A DNA stretch of 64,000 nucleotides from Alcanivorax sp. Its GTDB lineage: Bacteria; Pseudomonadota; Gammaproteobacteria; Pseudomonadales; Alcanivoracaceae. The notes under the pieces are model-generated. The model saw only the letters and a list, made by a program, of their open reading frames with translations, had not been told where the DNA came from and made no database searches. Position 1 is the first letter of the stretch. Every line of letters begins with the position of its first letter. Shown in pieces: positions 43,994 to 52,891 of this stretch. Made by a program: the position numbers and the translations under genes. The stretch is taken from positions 105,017-169,016 of the forward strand of contig NZ_PBSH01000030.1 of assembly GCF_002726155.1 (NCBI RefSeq). The letters are read 5' to 3'.

Positions 43994-46900
43994 TTAGCGC
44001 GGATCGCTGCTTTCATTGGATTTGCCGTCGTTGGCTTCCGGTGGCGGCGTATTGTCGTCTCCGTCGTCTCCTGATGTGCGCGTTTCCAGGTTGAGTTGCT
44101 CACCGTTGCCATTGCGGATATGGATATCCAGCTGGCTGAAGGCAATCTCCACGTTGTGTTCATGGCACAGTGCGTCGATATGGCGGTTCAGTTCGTCGGT
44201 GGCGGCAAGACGGTCGTTGATGTCGTTCACGTGCACCCGCAGTTCGTGATCCAGGGTGCTGGCGCCAAAGCCGAGGAACAAGACAACCGGTTCCGGATCA
44301 CGCAGCACGCGGCTGTTTTCCTTGGCCACCTTTAACAGGATGTCCCGGCATTTCTGCAAATCGGAGCCGTAGGCGAAACCGACTTTGATAATGATCCGGG
44401 TCACGGTGTCGGAGAGGGACCAGTTGATCAGCCGTTCGGTGACGAACACCTTGTTGGGGACCAGGATTTCCTTGCGGTCAAAGTCGATCAAGGTGGTGGC
44501 ACGGATGCGAATGCGGCTGACGGTGCCATCCAGGTTGTTGATGGTAATCACGTCACCGATGCGGATCGGGCGCTCGAACAGCAGGATGATGCCGGAGATA
44601 AAGTTGGCAAAGATTTCCTGCAGGCCAAAGCCCAGCCCCACGCCCAGTGCGGCCACTAGCCATTGCATCTTGTCCCAGCTGAGTCCCAAAGCACCAAGCG
44701 TGAGGATGATGCCGCTGGCCACAATCACGTAGGAGAGCAGTGTGGTGGTGGCATAACTGGTGCCTTGGCGCAGGTCCATGCGCGATAGCACCAGCACTTC
44801 CAGCAGGCCGGGCAGGTTGCTGGCCAGCAGGAAGGTCACGGCACCGATGACCAGTGAGGCAATCACGTCGCCCAGGCTGATGGGGGAGGTAGTGGCCGCC
44901 TGGCCGGTGCCTTCGGCGGTTTCCCACAGGACAATGTTGTCGGTATAGGCGAAGGCATGCAGCACGTCTGCCCAGACCCAATACACCAGCAGGCCCACCA
45001 CGGCCACCAGTGCCAGACGGATCAGGCGCAGGGATTGCTGGTTCACCTGTTTCAGATCCAGTTGAGGCTCTTCCACTTCTACGGCTTCGGCGCTGCTGGT
45101 TTCTTCTTTCTGTTCCGCTTCGCGTTGGGCTACAGCTCGTTTATAGGACAGACGCTGGGCGGCCACGGCAAGCCCGCGAACGGCGGTGGCATCGAGGACG
45201 ATCCACAGTGCAATCAGGTAGAGGCTATAGATCATGTGCCCGGTGAGGCGAACGGAAGTGTAGTAGTAGCCTACGCCGGTGAGAACGATGAGGGTGAGCG
45301 GGGCAAGAATGCACAGGGCGGTGGCCAGGGTGCGCATGGTGCGGCTGTAATGGCGGCCGGGGTAGGACTGGGCCACCCAGGGCAGGCTGACCATGATGGT
45401 AATCATGGACGCCATCATGATCACCAGGCCGAGACGGTCATTGCTGAGTTGAGCCGGCCATTGATCACCAAACGCTACCAAAAAGGTGAGAGGGATCAGG
45501 GCCAGGCCGGTGACTAGCAGGCGCCGCCGCATTTGATGGTTGTATTCCGCGCTCCAGCGGAAATGGCGCTGGGCGATGCCATTGGCCTTGAGCAGACGGT
45601 AGAGCACTTCAAATACCAGCCATAGCAGGGCGATCTGGGCCACGGCGGCACCCATCACGCTGGTAAAGGTGCCGGGCTGTACCCACAGGCCGGCAGCCAG
45701 CAAAACCAGGAAAAGCGGGACTGGGGCGGCTATCAGAAAGGTGTAAAGCAGGCTCAGGGGCGTGTGGGCCTGGCTGTCACGCCGCAGGAAACCCACATCC
45801 TTGTTCATTTCGTCGATGCGTCTTTTCAGTTTTCTGCGTATCGCGACCAATAGTGCTGCCGGGATCAGCAATCCGACCAGCCAGACCCATTTGCGGCTGA
45901 ACAGGTCACCAGTGCCTATCCATAGGTCGTCCCAGGGAATGATTTTGAGTTGTTCCATCAACTCTTTCGGCAGCTTGCCGAGCCATTCGAAACTCAGGGG
46001 CTGGTTGCTGGGCATCCAGAATGTTTGTTCAGAAATGGTGTTGTGCAGGCTGCGGGTGATTTTGCGCAGTTGTTCATGGCTTAGCTGGGTGCGGGTGAGG
46101 ATCGCTAACTGGCGGCTCAGTTCCTGGTCGAGCTGATCGTAAATGGCCAGCCGTTCTTCCCGGAGAATGGAAAAGGCTTGCTCCAGTGCCGGGGTCAGGG
46201 GTTCGTCGATCTGGTCTTGTGACGGTAGCGGCGCGTCATCCAGGTCCTGCATGGCTCGCTCGATATCAAACTGGCTGAGGCGGGCGTCAGAAATATCCTT
46301 GTCCAGATTCAGTTCGCCCTGATCCTGGGGCAGGCTTTTTTGCTGTTCGTACAGAATGCGCGATAGCAGCAAGCTGCCATCCAGCATGCGAATCTGGTCG
46401 TTGACGGTGGATGATAATGAGCGCGCTTTGTCCAGTTCTGTCTTGGTGTTGACCGCTTCGCGCAGCAAGCTGTTGACGCTCTCACTGGCACTGGCCAGTT
46501 GTTCGCGCAGAGCCTGGTTTTTTTCCATGGCCTTGCGAACCTGGGGGTGGTCCAAAACACTTGGCGGCAGGTCAGTTTCCGGGGAATTGGCGGTTGCTTC
46601 CAGTTGATTCAGACGGCGTTCATTGATCAATGGCTGGAGGGCGTCCAGTTTGGCTTCGATGATCAGCTGTTGCTGTTTGTCAGTCTGTTGTCGCAGGCGA
46701 GCAATATCCTGCTGTTTGTCAACGATAGCCAGTTCCTGGTTGTAACGCTCGATGCGCGACTCCAGGGCTTTTATTTCCGTATTCAGCGTTGCTGTCTGCA
46801 ATTCAGACAAGGTTTCGCCTTCTTCGTCTACGCCCTGGTTGAGGCGGGTACGGACGGTATCCAGCCGGTCCATGGCGTTGCTGATTACGTTTTGGGCCTG

Positions 46901-47347
46901 TTCTGGCAGGGTCTGGGCGCGGGTCAGGTCGCTGTTGGCGTCAGCCAGGTCTTCCTGGTTGGTTTCCAGGGCATCGAGTTCACTGACCAGCGCTTTTACC
47001 AGGTTGTCCAGGCTGTCGCTGGCGTAATGTTTTTCCCAGTCAGTTTCACGTTCCTGACGCAGGCGCGTGAGTTTGGCATTCAGCTGCCTGCGCTGGCCGG
47101 CAGCTTCACGGGAAAAAGTTTTCAGCTCCTCGATTTTTTCCTGATTGCTGTCGATTTCCTGGCGGAATTTCAGGGTCTGCTTGAGTTGTTCTTTATCGGG
47201 GTTTTCTGTGCCGTCGGATTTTTTATCGCTGGTTTCGGTGAGTTGCTTTTGCAGATCGCCAACGCCGGGCAGGGAGAAACTGCTTGTCTGCGCCATGGCG
47301 AGAGCGGGGAGTAGTAACAGCAGTGCGATAGGCAGTCGTCGATCCAT
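43994..47347 (-). CDS. MscK/MscM-type mechanosensitive channel
   Basis: This 1117-residue inner-membrane protein is close to the length of E. coli MscK and YbdG/MscM-type giants. The order is a signal peptide (PIALLLLLPALAMAQ), about 450 residues of periplasmic coiled coil (many Gln, Glu and Leu), around ten membrane spans, then the MscS core: GLGFGLQEIFANFISGIILLFERP and GDVITINNLDGTVSRI, followed by a C-terminal domain. It releases solutes on hypo-osmotic shock. I chose the ATG at 47347, which begins the signal peptide. The frame extends a further 107 codons upstream without support. Confidence 0.9.
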   Translation of the reverse strand: MDRRLPIALLLLLPALAMAQTSSFSLPGVGDLQKQLTETSDKKSDGTENPDKEQLKQTLKFRQEIDSNQEKIEELKTFSREAAGQRRQLNAKLTRLRQERETDWEKHYASDSLDNLVKALVSELDALETNQEDLADANSDLTRAQTLPEQAQNVISNAMDRLDTVRTRLNQGVDEEGETLSELQTATLNTEIKALESRIERYNQELAIVDKQQDIARLRQQTDKQQQLIIEAKLDALQPLINERRLNQLEATANSPETDLPPSVLDHPQVRKAMEKNQALREQLASASESVNSLLREAVNTKTELDKARSLSSTVNDQIRMLDGSLLLSRILYEQQKSLPQDQGELNLDKDISDARLSQFDIERAMQDLDDAPLPSQDQIDEPLTPALEQAFSILREERLAIYDQLDQELSRQLAILTRTQLSHEQLRKITRSLHNTISEQTFWMPSNQPLSFEWLGKLPKELMEQLKIIPWDDLWIGTGDLFSRKWVWLVGLLIPAALLVAIRRKLKRRIDEMNKDVGFLRRDSQAHTPLSLLYTFLIAAPVPLFLVLLAAGLWVQPGTFTSVMGAAVAQIALLWLVFEVLYRLLKANGIAQRHFRWSAEYNHQMRRRLLVTGLALIPLTFLVAFGDQWPAQLSNDRLGLVIMMASMITIMVSLPWVAQSYPGRHYSRTMRTLATALCILAPLTLIVLTGVGYYYTSVRLTGHMIYSLYLIALWIVLDATAVRGLAVAAQRLSYKRAVAQREAEQKEETSSAEAVEVEEPQLDLKQVNQQSLRLIRLALVAVVGLLVYWVWADVLHAFAYTDNIVLWETAEGTGQAATTSPISLGDVIASLVIGAVTFLLASNLPGLLEVLVLSRMDLRQGTSYATTTLLSYVIVASGIILTLGALGLSWDKMQWLVAALGVGLGFGLQEIFANFISGIILLFERPIRIGDVITINNLDGTVSRIRIRATTLIDFDRKEILVPNKVFVTERLINWSLSDTVTRIIIKVGFAYGSDLQKCRDILLKVAKENSRVLRDPEPVVLFLGFGASTLDHELRVHVNDINDRLAATDELNRHIDALCHEHNVEIAFSQLDIHIRNGNGEQLNLETRTSGDDGDDNTPPPEANDGKSNESSDPR

Positions 47348-47450
47348 AACAGCTGGGGCTCCGGATGAGTGATGGTGTCTTTGTATCACAGGGCCGGGAT
47401 CTTTGCTTTCCCGGGGTGTCTGCGGGGCTGGCGGAATGCACAGGATATGT

Positions 47451-48113
47451 TCAGCGGTTCCTGATACGGCGAAGCAGCTGGCGAACCAGGCCGAGTTCCC
47501 TGTCGCTGGCCAGCGGTAACAATTCGTCCACCCACTGGTGAAGGTTTTCGTTGGGCTGGATTTGCAGCGCCGCCAGTAGCTGATGCAGGGCTCGCCGGGT
47601 GTGGCCAAATGTGGCCGGGTTGACCTCGACCGGGAGTGCGGGCGGTCGCTTGCGCAATTCCCACGCATAGACCATTACGGCTTGCGCCAGGTTCAGTGAG
47701 GGTTGCTCCTGTGCCAGGGGGATGCTGCTGGCCAGATCGCAGCGGGCCACTTCCTCGCCGGTCAGACCGCTGGCTTCCCGGCCGAAGACGATGGCCACCC
47801 GCTGCACGCTGTTTCCCTTGCCGGCGACCAGTTCGGCGCATTGATCCGCATCCACATAACGGTCTTTCTGCAGGCGGTGCCGGGCGGTACAGGCAATACT
47901 CAGGTCCACATCGGCCAGTGCCTGCTCCAGGGTGTCCACGATCACGGCCTGCTCCAGCACCTCGTTGCTGTGGTGGGCAACCCATTGTGCTGCGCGCATG
48001 TCGCCGGGGTTAACCAGCCGTAACTGGTTGAAACCCATGGTTTTGATGGCGCGTGCAGCGGCGCCGATGTTTTCCGCGCGGGCGGGCTCCACCAGAACAA
48101 AAACGATGTCCAT
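47451..48113 (-). CDS. SPOUT-family tRNA/rRNA methyltransferase, YjtD (LasT)-like
   Basis: This 220-residue protein closely matches E. coli YjtD in its blocks: EPARAENIGAAARAIKTMGF, VAHHSNEVL, RVAIVFGREASGLT and PSLNLAQAVMVYAWEL. The SAM-binding knot is formed by the last two. It is a SpoU/TrmJ relative, and the exact RNA target of this branch is not established. It lies upstream of the channel gene on the same strand. Confidence 0.85.
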   Translation of the reverse strand: MDIVFVLVEPARAENIGAAARAIKTMGFNQLRLVNPGDMRAAQWVAHHSNEVLEQAVIVDTLEQALADVDLSIACTARHRLQKDRYVDADQCAELVAGKGNSVQRVAIVFGREASGLTGEEVARCDLASSIPLAQEQPSLNLAQAVMVYAWELRKRPPALPVEVNPATFGHTRRALHQLLAALQIQPNENLHQWVDELLPLASDRELGLVRQLLRRIRNR

Positions 48114-48336
48114 CTATTGTCACTTCTTCATGGCAGGGTGAGCAGGTGCCCATTCTATACGAGGGCGGATACCGGGAGGAGGCAAAGCAGGTGGCGGCAT
48201 TACGGGCAGAACCAGCCTGTCAGAAAATGTCCATGTTTTGTCCGGCTCAGCCCTTGGGTTGGGTATCCGTGTTGTTTATTGTTTGATCAATAAACACAAA
48301 AAGTTACACAACGACAATAACGGGAGGGGACACCCC

Positions 48337-49368
48337 ATGAAGATGCTTGCTCTCACCGGCCTGCTGGCCGCGGCTGTTCTGTCATCGCCTGCCCAGGCGT
48401 TCCAACAGATTACCCACAAACGCATTGCCATCGATGCCGTCAACTACATGAAGGCACACCCGAGCACCACGGAGTACAACCGCCTGAAGAGCTGGGTTAA
48501 CGCAGCCGGCTACAGCATGGACCAGTTTGCGGAAGTGATTGGTCAGGGCGCCTACGACGTGGATGATTTCCAGGATACTTACCTGTGTGGCGCCGTCACC
48601 GGGGACTGCGTGTATGCGCCAGTCTTCAATGCCGGGGCTTCACTGGTAAATTACACCTCTTACTGGCATTTCCAGAACCACACCCGCGGGTCCGACGTGC
48701 ACGGTAATGACCTGGGTGGCTATAACTACGACCTGCTCACCGTCTGGGGCGATATCGACAACCTGGCCGCCACCTGGCTGGTGGGCGACTACATGGACGA
48801 TGGCAACGGCGGCATGACCGGTTGGTGTTTCTGGAGTTGCGCGGATGACAGCGAGTACAACACCTACGGCGTGACGGAAGCCAACTATCGTCAGGGCAGT
48901 ACCTCCAGCAAGTCCATGTACGATGACTTCGAGGAAATGCCGTTCCAGCCCATCGATAACCTGGGCCAGTACTGGTACAGCCAGTTCCTCGCCAACCCCA
49001 CTGCCCAGACCCTGGGTTTCGTAATGCACACCACCGACCTGCTGCAGCCGCACCATGTGTGGACGACCTCGGCACTGAATCACAGTGGCTGGGAATCCTG
49101 GGTGGCGGATTACTACGACAGTGAAAACCTGAATAACAGCGCTTTGGTGGATCAGGCCCTGCTGGATTTCACCCCGCTTTCCACTGCCAGCAATGACATC
49201 CGCCCCTTGCTGACGCAAGGCGGTGCCATGGCGTACAGCAACGGCGGGATCGTGCTATCCAGCACCGATCATGCAGACCGGGTGCAGGTGGCCCAGGTGG
49301 TGATCCCCCATGCCATCGCCATGGTGGTGCATGTGCTGAATCATGCCGCTGTGAAGGTTAATCCCTGA
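48337..49368 (+). CDS. secreted phospholipase C / S1-P1-nuclease-fold metalloenzyme
   Basis: This 343-residue exported protein has a signal peptide (LALTGLLAAAVLSSPAQA). The mature protein has widely spaced metal-binding His and Asp: ITHKRIAIDAV, SYWHFQNHTRGSDVH and GFVMHTTDLLQPHHVW, the HxxxDxxQPxH pattern of zinc-dependent phospholipase C and S1-P1 nucleases. Lipid or nucleic acid could be the substrate. GGGAGGGG precedes the ATG at 48337. The following two genes (a foldase and an anchored protein) may serve its export, which is inference from position. Confidence 0.65.
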   Translation: MKMLALTGLLAAAVLSSPAQAFQQITHKRIAIDAVNYMKAHPSTTEYNRLKSWVNAAGYSMDQFAEVIGQGAYDVDDFQDTYLCGAVTGDCVYAPVFNAGASLVNYTSYWHFQNHTRGSDVHGNDLGGYNYDLLTVWGDIDNLAATWLVGDYMDDGNGGMTGWCFWSCADDSEYNTYGVTEANYRQGSTSSKSMYDDFEEMPFQPIDNLGQYWYSQFLANPTAQTLGFVMHTTDLLQPHHVWTTSALNHSGWESWVADYYDSENLNNSALVDQALLDFTPLSTASNDIRPLLTQGGAMAYSNGGIVLSSTDHADRVQVAQVVIPHAIAMVVHVLNHAAVKVNP

Positions 49369-49482
49369 TAAGAAGACACAACAAGCGGGCATGCATCACG
49401 CTACACGTAAAAGCACGTGCGGGGAGATGCGTGTCCGCGTTGTACCAATAAGTACCTAATAACAAGATAGAGGAAAGCGGCC

Positions 49483-50850
49483 ATGGGATTACATCGATGG
49501 GTGTTAGCCATTGGGTTCGCGGCAGTTGCGCTGGCTGGCTATGCCAGCTGGCAGCGTTGGGGGCCGTTGCCTGATAACGTGGCAGCAAGCGTGGATGGCA
49601 GCGTGATTCCGGTGGATACCCTGAATGTGTTTGTGGCTGCCGCACAGCGCAGCGAACCGCAGGTCAGCCGTGAAGCGGTGCTCAAGGGGCTGGTGGAAAA
49701 CCGGCTATTGGCGGCACTGGTCCACGAGCAGGATGACCCATCGGCGCACGATCATGCTGACGCCAGCCGGGTGGGTTACGACGCCAAGACTCGTCACGAA
49801 CAACAACGTTTCAAGCTGATTCGTACCGCTTTTGCCGACGCACTGCGCGTGGCGGTGGAAGAGAGCGGCACAGCAAACAGCCTGGATTATCTTGCCGCGC
49901 CCCTGGTGCTGTCTGATGAGGCGTTGGCTCCTTTGTTGACGCTGGAACAGGCGTTATACGCCACCATGACCGAGGCGCAGCAGCAGGCAGCCAGCCAGCT
50001 GGTGATTGCCCGCTACCGGTTTACGGAGGATCAGCCTGAGCAGACACTGACGCTGTGGGATCTGTACCGCCGGCAGAACATCCAGCTGAAAGTGCAGATG
50101 CACAACCTCAATACCGGCTTTATCCGTGAAGCGATCAAGCAGCAGCTCACCATGGAGTATGTGTTCTACTGGTTTGATCAACGCTCCGGTTTGTCGGCCG
50201 ATGCTGTCGCGGCAGTGGATGACTGTATTGATGACGCCATGCGCCGCGATGAGCTGCTCCATGACCTGGGGCTGATGCACGATATCCATGACGATAATCC
50301 GCAGTTACGGGCTTTGGCGGCTGAAGTGAGCCAGGAGCAGATCGCTGCGTATTACCAACAGCATCAGGACGAATTCACCCGTGTGGAGCGTGTGCATGCC
50401 TACCATTTGAGGGTGGATAGCCAGACCGAGGCGGACCGGATTTACGCCGAACTGCTGACCATTCAACAAGACGATAACGCCAATCCCGGCGAGGCGTTTG
50501 CCGACGCGGTGGCGCGCTACTCCGTTGCCGAGGATCGCGATCAGGGCGGGGCGCTGGGCTGGATAGACCGTGATAGCCGTGAGGATCACTGGACCCAGGC
50601 ACTGGCGTTTGTGCAACCGGCTCAGCTAGTATCGCCGCCGTTCCGCAGCCCGACCACAGACAGAGCCCCTTATTGGGAGCTACTCTGGGTGGACCAGAAA
50701 GAAATGGGCTATCAACCTGTGGACAGTGAATCGGTGCGTTATCGCGCAGCCCAGGCCATTGCCCGGGAACAGATGCAGCAGCGGTTCCACACCTTGCTGG
50801 CAGAGGCCACCGAGGCGGCATCGTTGAGAGTAAATAACGAGGTGCTGTGA
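49483..50850 (+). CDS. membrane-anchored parvulin-type peptidyl-prolyl isomerase (foldase)
   Basis: This 455-residue protein has one N-terminal span (WVLAIGFAAVALAGYA) that anchors it facing the periplasm, helical SurA/PpiD-like segments, and a C-terminal parvulin domain with HAYHLRVDSQTEADRIYAELL and DQGGALGWIDR. It should help secreted proteins to fold. It lies between the phospholipase-like gene and the anchored 227-residue protein. GAGGAAA precedes the ATG. Confidence 0.75.
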   Translation: MGLHRWVLAIGFAAVALAGYASWQRWGPLPDNVAASVDGSVIPVDTLNVFVAAAQRSEPQVSREAVLKGLVENRLLAALVHEQDDPSAHDHADASRVGYDAKTRHEQQRFKLIRTAFADALRVAVEESGTANSLDYLAAPLVLSDEALAPLLTLEQALYATMTEAQQQAASQLVIARYRFTEDQPEQTLTLWDLYRRQNIQLKVQMHNLNTGFIREAIKQQLTMEYVFYWFDQRSGLSADAVAAVDDCIDDAMRRDELLHDLGLMHDIHDDNPQLRALAAEVSQEQIAAYYQQHQDEFTRVERVHAYHLRVDSQTEADRIYAELLTIQQDDNANPGEAFADAVARYSVAEDRDQGGALGWIDRDSREDHWTQALAFVQPAQLVSPPFRSPTTDRAPYWELLWVDQKEMGYQPVDSESVRYRAAQAIAREQMQQRFHTLLAEATEAASLRVNNEVL

Positions 50851-51533
50851 TGTCTTTGCGTCCGCTTGCATCGATGCCCATGGAACGCCACCAGCAACAA
50901 CGCGGCCTGCTGCGGCTGACTCTTTTGGCAGGGTTGGCGGTGGCGGTGAGCGCCGGAGCCTACTGGCTTTGGCCGCAAGATCCCGCGCCGCAGGGTGTGG
51001 CGGAGAGTGCGACGGAGAGGCGCGTTACTCACGCGCCTTCGCACCCGGCAGCCACGATGGAGAAGGAGACGCCGTCGAATCCGGCGGCGCTCCCGATGAT
51101 CGATACGGTGGCGGAACGCCGGCTGCCACCGCCCGATGCCCGTATTGAGCGTAACCCCGCTGCGGTGCCGACGCCCTCACCGCGGGCAGTGGCGGCGCTA
51201 CGCGAAAGCATGCGCAATGGCGACCCGCGCACGCCGCCGCTGGTGCGCAATACGGATTTACGCGAACCGCCCAGCGCGGCCGAACTGGCAGACCCGTCGC
51301 TATATCAGCAATACGAAGCGCGCCAGAATCAGCAGGTGCGTGCTTCATTCGTGGCGGCGGCGAATCGCAAAATGGCGGAGTTGGAAGGATTGATCGCCGA
51401 GGGTAAGGAATTCGGCATTGCCCCTGAGCAACTGGAGGAAGGCATCGCCAAACTGGACAAGCTGCGTGAGCAGCGAGATCAGTTAGTGGCGCAGCAGCCT
51501 GAGCTTGGCGCAGACGATAGTGCACAGGACTGA
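50850..51533 (+). CDS. membrane-anchored protein of unknown function (227 aa)
   Basis: This protein has one N-terminal span (LTLLAGLAVAVSAGAYWLW), a long Pro/Ala/Arg-rich linker and a C-terminal helical part (YEARQNQQVRASFVAAANRKMAELEGLIAEGK), a layout reminiscent of lipase- or phospholipase-specific chaperones. No motif confirms this. The ATG overlaps the foldase stop (TGATG), so the two are translationally coupled. The 3' end overlaps the convergent PA2778-like gene by 55 bases. Confidence 0.6.
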   Translation: MSLRPLASMPMERHQQQRGLLRLTLLAGLAVAVSAGAYWLWPQDPAPQGVAESATERRVTHAPSHPAATMEKETPSNPAALPMIDTVAERRLPPPDARIERNPAAVPTPSPRAVAALRESMRNGDPRTPPLVRNTDLREPPSAAELADPSLYQQYEARQNQQVRASFVAAANRKMAELEGLIAEGKEFGIAPEQLEEGIAKLDKLREQRDQLVAQQPELGADDSAQD

Positions 51534-52453
51534 GCGTTCAGCTCGCTGACACTGTCTAGAATCGCGGTATCGTCCGGGGCAATGGATAGCGCCTGGCAGA
51601 TACTCTGTTTGGCCTGCTTGGTGTTGCCAGCGGCTTGCTGGGCATAGGCCAGATTGTTCCAGGCGGCAGCCAGTTGCGGTGCATAGCGCACGGCTTTCTC
51701 AAACGCCGCCAGCGCCTCTTGCTGCTTATCCTGTGCCCACAGGGCATTGCCATAACCAAACCACAGCTGCCCACTTTGCGGGAAGGCTTCCACGGCCGCC
51801 GGCCAGAAGGCGGCGCTATTGGGGAGCGGCGAGATCGCCCGGAACAGGGCATCAGGCTTGGCACTGGCGGGCAACTGGCCGGCTTCCACCAGCGTGAACC
51901 CCCATTGATCGGCTCTCGCCCAGGTGCGAATAAAGCGGTTCCAGTGGCTGCTGTCGCCCTGGGTGGTGCCACTGTGCAGCACCACGGTATCGCCCTGATT
52001 CCGGTAGCCGGTGACCACAGCGAAATGCCATTTTGGCCAGCTGGGTAGCGCCAAATTCTGCATTACCAGCACCGGGCGGTTGGCCTGCAATTCCTGAAAC
52101 AACGCCTCGGCGGATTCCACGGGGTAGGCCATCAGGCCACGGCTGCGGGCGGCGGCGCGCAATTCGATACCCAGTGAGCCTTTGCGCTCCGGTAGCCAGA
52201 CCTCGTCCACCAGGGTGTCGGCGCTGACAGGTTTGCCAGCCCATTGCAGCATCATCGCCAGCGCGGCTGGGCCACACTGGTAGGCATCCTGGGGGACAAA
52301 GGGCACCACCACCTGTTGTTCGGTGTGCACGGTGGCGCTTTGCGGAGGGGGAAAACTCTGACAGCCACTCAGAGTGAGTAGTGCGGCTGTCAGTAGTGCG
52401 GCAATGGACTTGCAGGAAGCGGGCATCGGCTTACGGTGCAATACGCTTATCAT
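51479..52453 (-). CDS. PA2778-family cysteine peptidase-like lipoprotein with TPR
   Basis: This 324-residue lipoprotein (lipobox LSGC) has a C39-like peptidase domain with the active-site QDAYQCGPAALAMML and a downstream WPKWHFAVVTGY histidine. Three TPR helices follow (LWFGYGNALWAQDKQQEALAAFEKAV). Such genes stand next to a PA2779-type gene in Pseudomonas and relatives, as here. A later ATG at 52426 would leave a shorter signal peptide and is also possible. Confidence 0.8.
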   Translation of the reverse strand: MISVLHRKPMPASCKSIAALLTAALLTLSGCQSFPPPQSATVHTEQQVVVPFVPQDAYQCGPAALAMMLQWAGKPVSADTLVDEVWLPERKGSLGIELRAAARSRGLMAYPVESAEALFQELQANRPVLVMQNLALPSWPKWHFAVVTGYRNQGDTVVLHSGTTQGDSSHWNRFIRTWARADQWGFTLVEAGQLPASAKPDALFRAISPLPNSAAFWPAAVEAFPQSGQLWFGYGNALWAQDKQQEALAAFEKAVRYAPQLAAAWNNLAYAQQAAGNTKQAKQSICQALSIAPDDTAILDSVSELNAQSCALSSAPSSGCCATN

Positions 52454-52468
52454 CGGCTCGTCGGCCGC

Positions 52469-52864
52469 TTAATTGACCGGATCGATGACCGGGAAGACGT
52501 CAGTGGCGCCAAGCAGATCCAGGATCACCAACACTAGGATGATGGCGAGTACGATACCCAGCACACCTTGACCGGCAGGCAGCTCTTGCGATTTTTGCGC
52601 CAGTTGTTGCAACTCAGAATCGGTAAGGCGATCCAGTCGTTGGCTCACCTGTTGTTCGTTTACCCCGTACTCGCTCAATGCCTGGGCGGCAACCTTGTGA
52701 TCCATCAGTTGCATGATCTGTTGCTTCATGGCAGCGCGATCCTGTTGCTGAATCACGGTGTCATTACCAATCATGGCGGCTTGTGCGGCGGGGACCATCA
52801 GCATTTGCATGAACAGCAAGACAGCGGCACTGAAAATACCGGTAACGCGTTTTGATGTGGTCAT
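52469..52864 (-). CDS. PA2779-family protein
   Basis: This 131-residue protein has a signal peptide (FSAAVLLFMQMLMVPAAQA), a helical middle (MKQQIMQLMDHKVAAQALSEYGVNEQQVSQRL) and a C-terminal membrane span (GVLGIVLAIILVLVILDLLG). It is the usual partner of the PA2778-type peptidase, and the two genes are 15 bases apart. The molecular role is unknown. AGGAGA precedes the ATG. Confidence 0.8.
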   Translation of the reverse strand: MTTSKRVTGIFSAAVLLFMQMLMVPAAQAAMIGNDTVIQQQDRAAMKQQIMQLMDHKVAAQALSEYGVNEQQVSQRLDRLTDSELQQLAQKSQELPAGQGVLGIVLAIILVLVILDLLGATDVFPVIDPVN

Positions 52865-52891
52865 GAAGCATTCTCCTGTGTTCTTGAAGGG

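Noticed and set aside
47348..47668. 107-residue N-terminal extension of the mechanosensitive channel
   Set aside because: It overlaps the methyltransferase gene in another frame and precedes a clear signal peptide starting at 47347.
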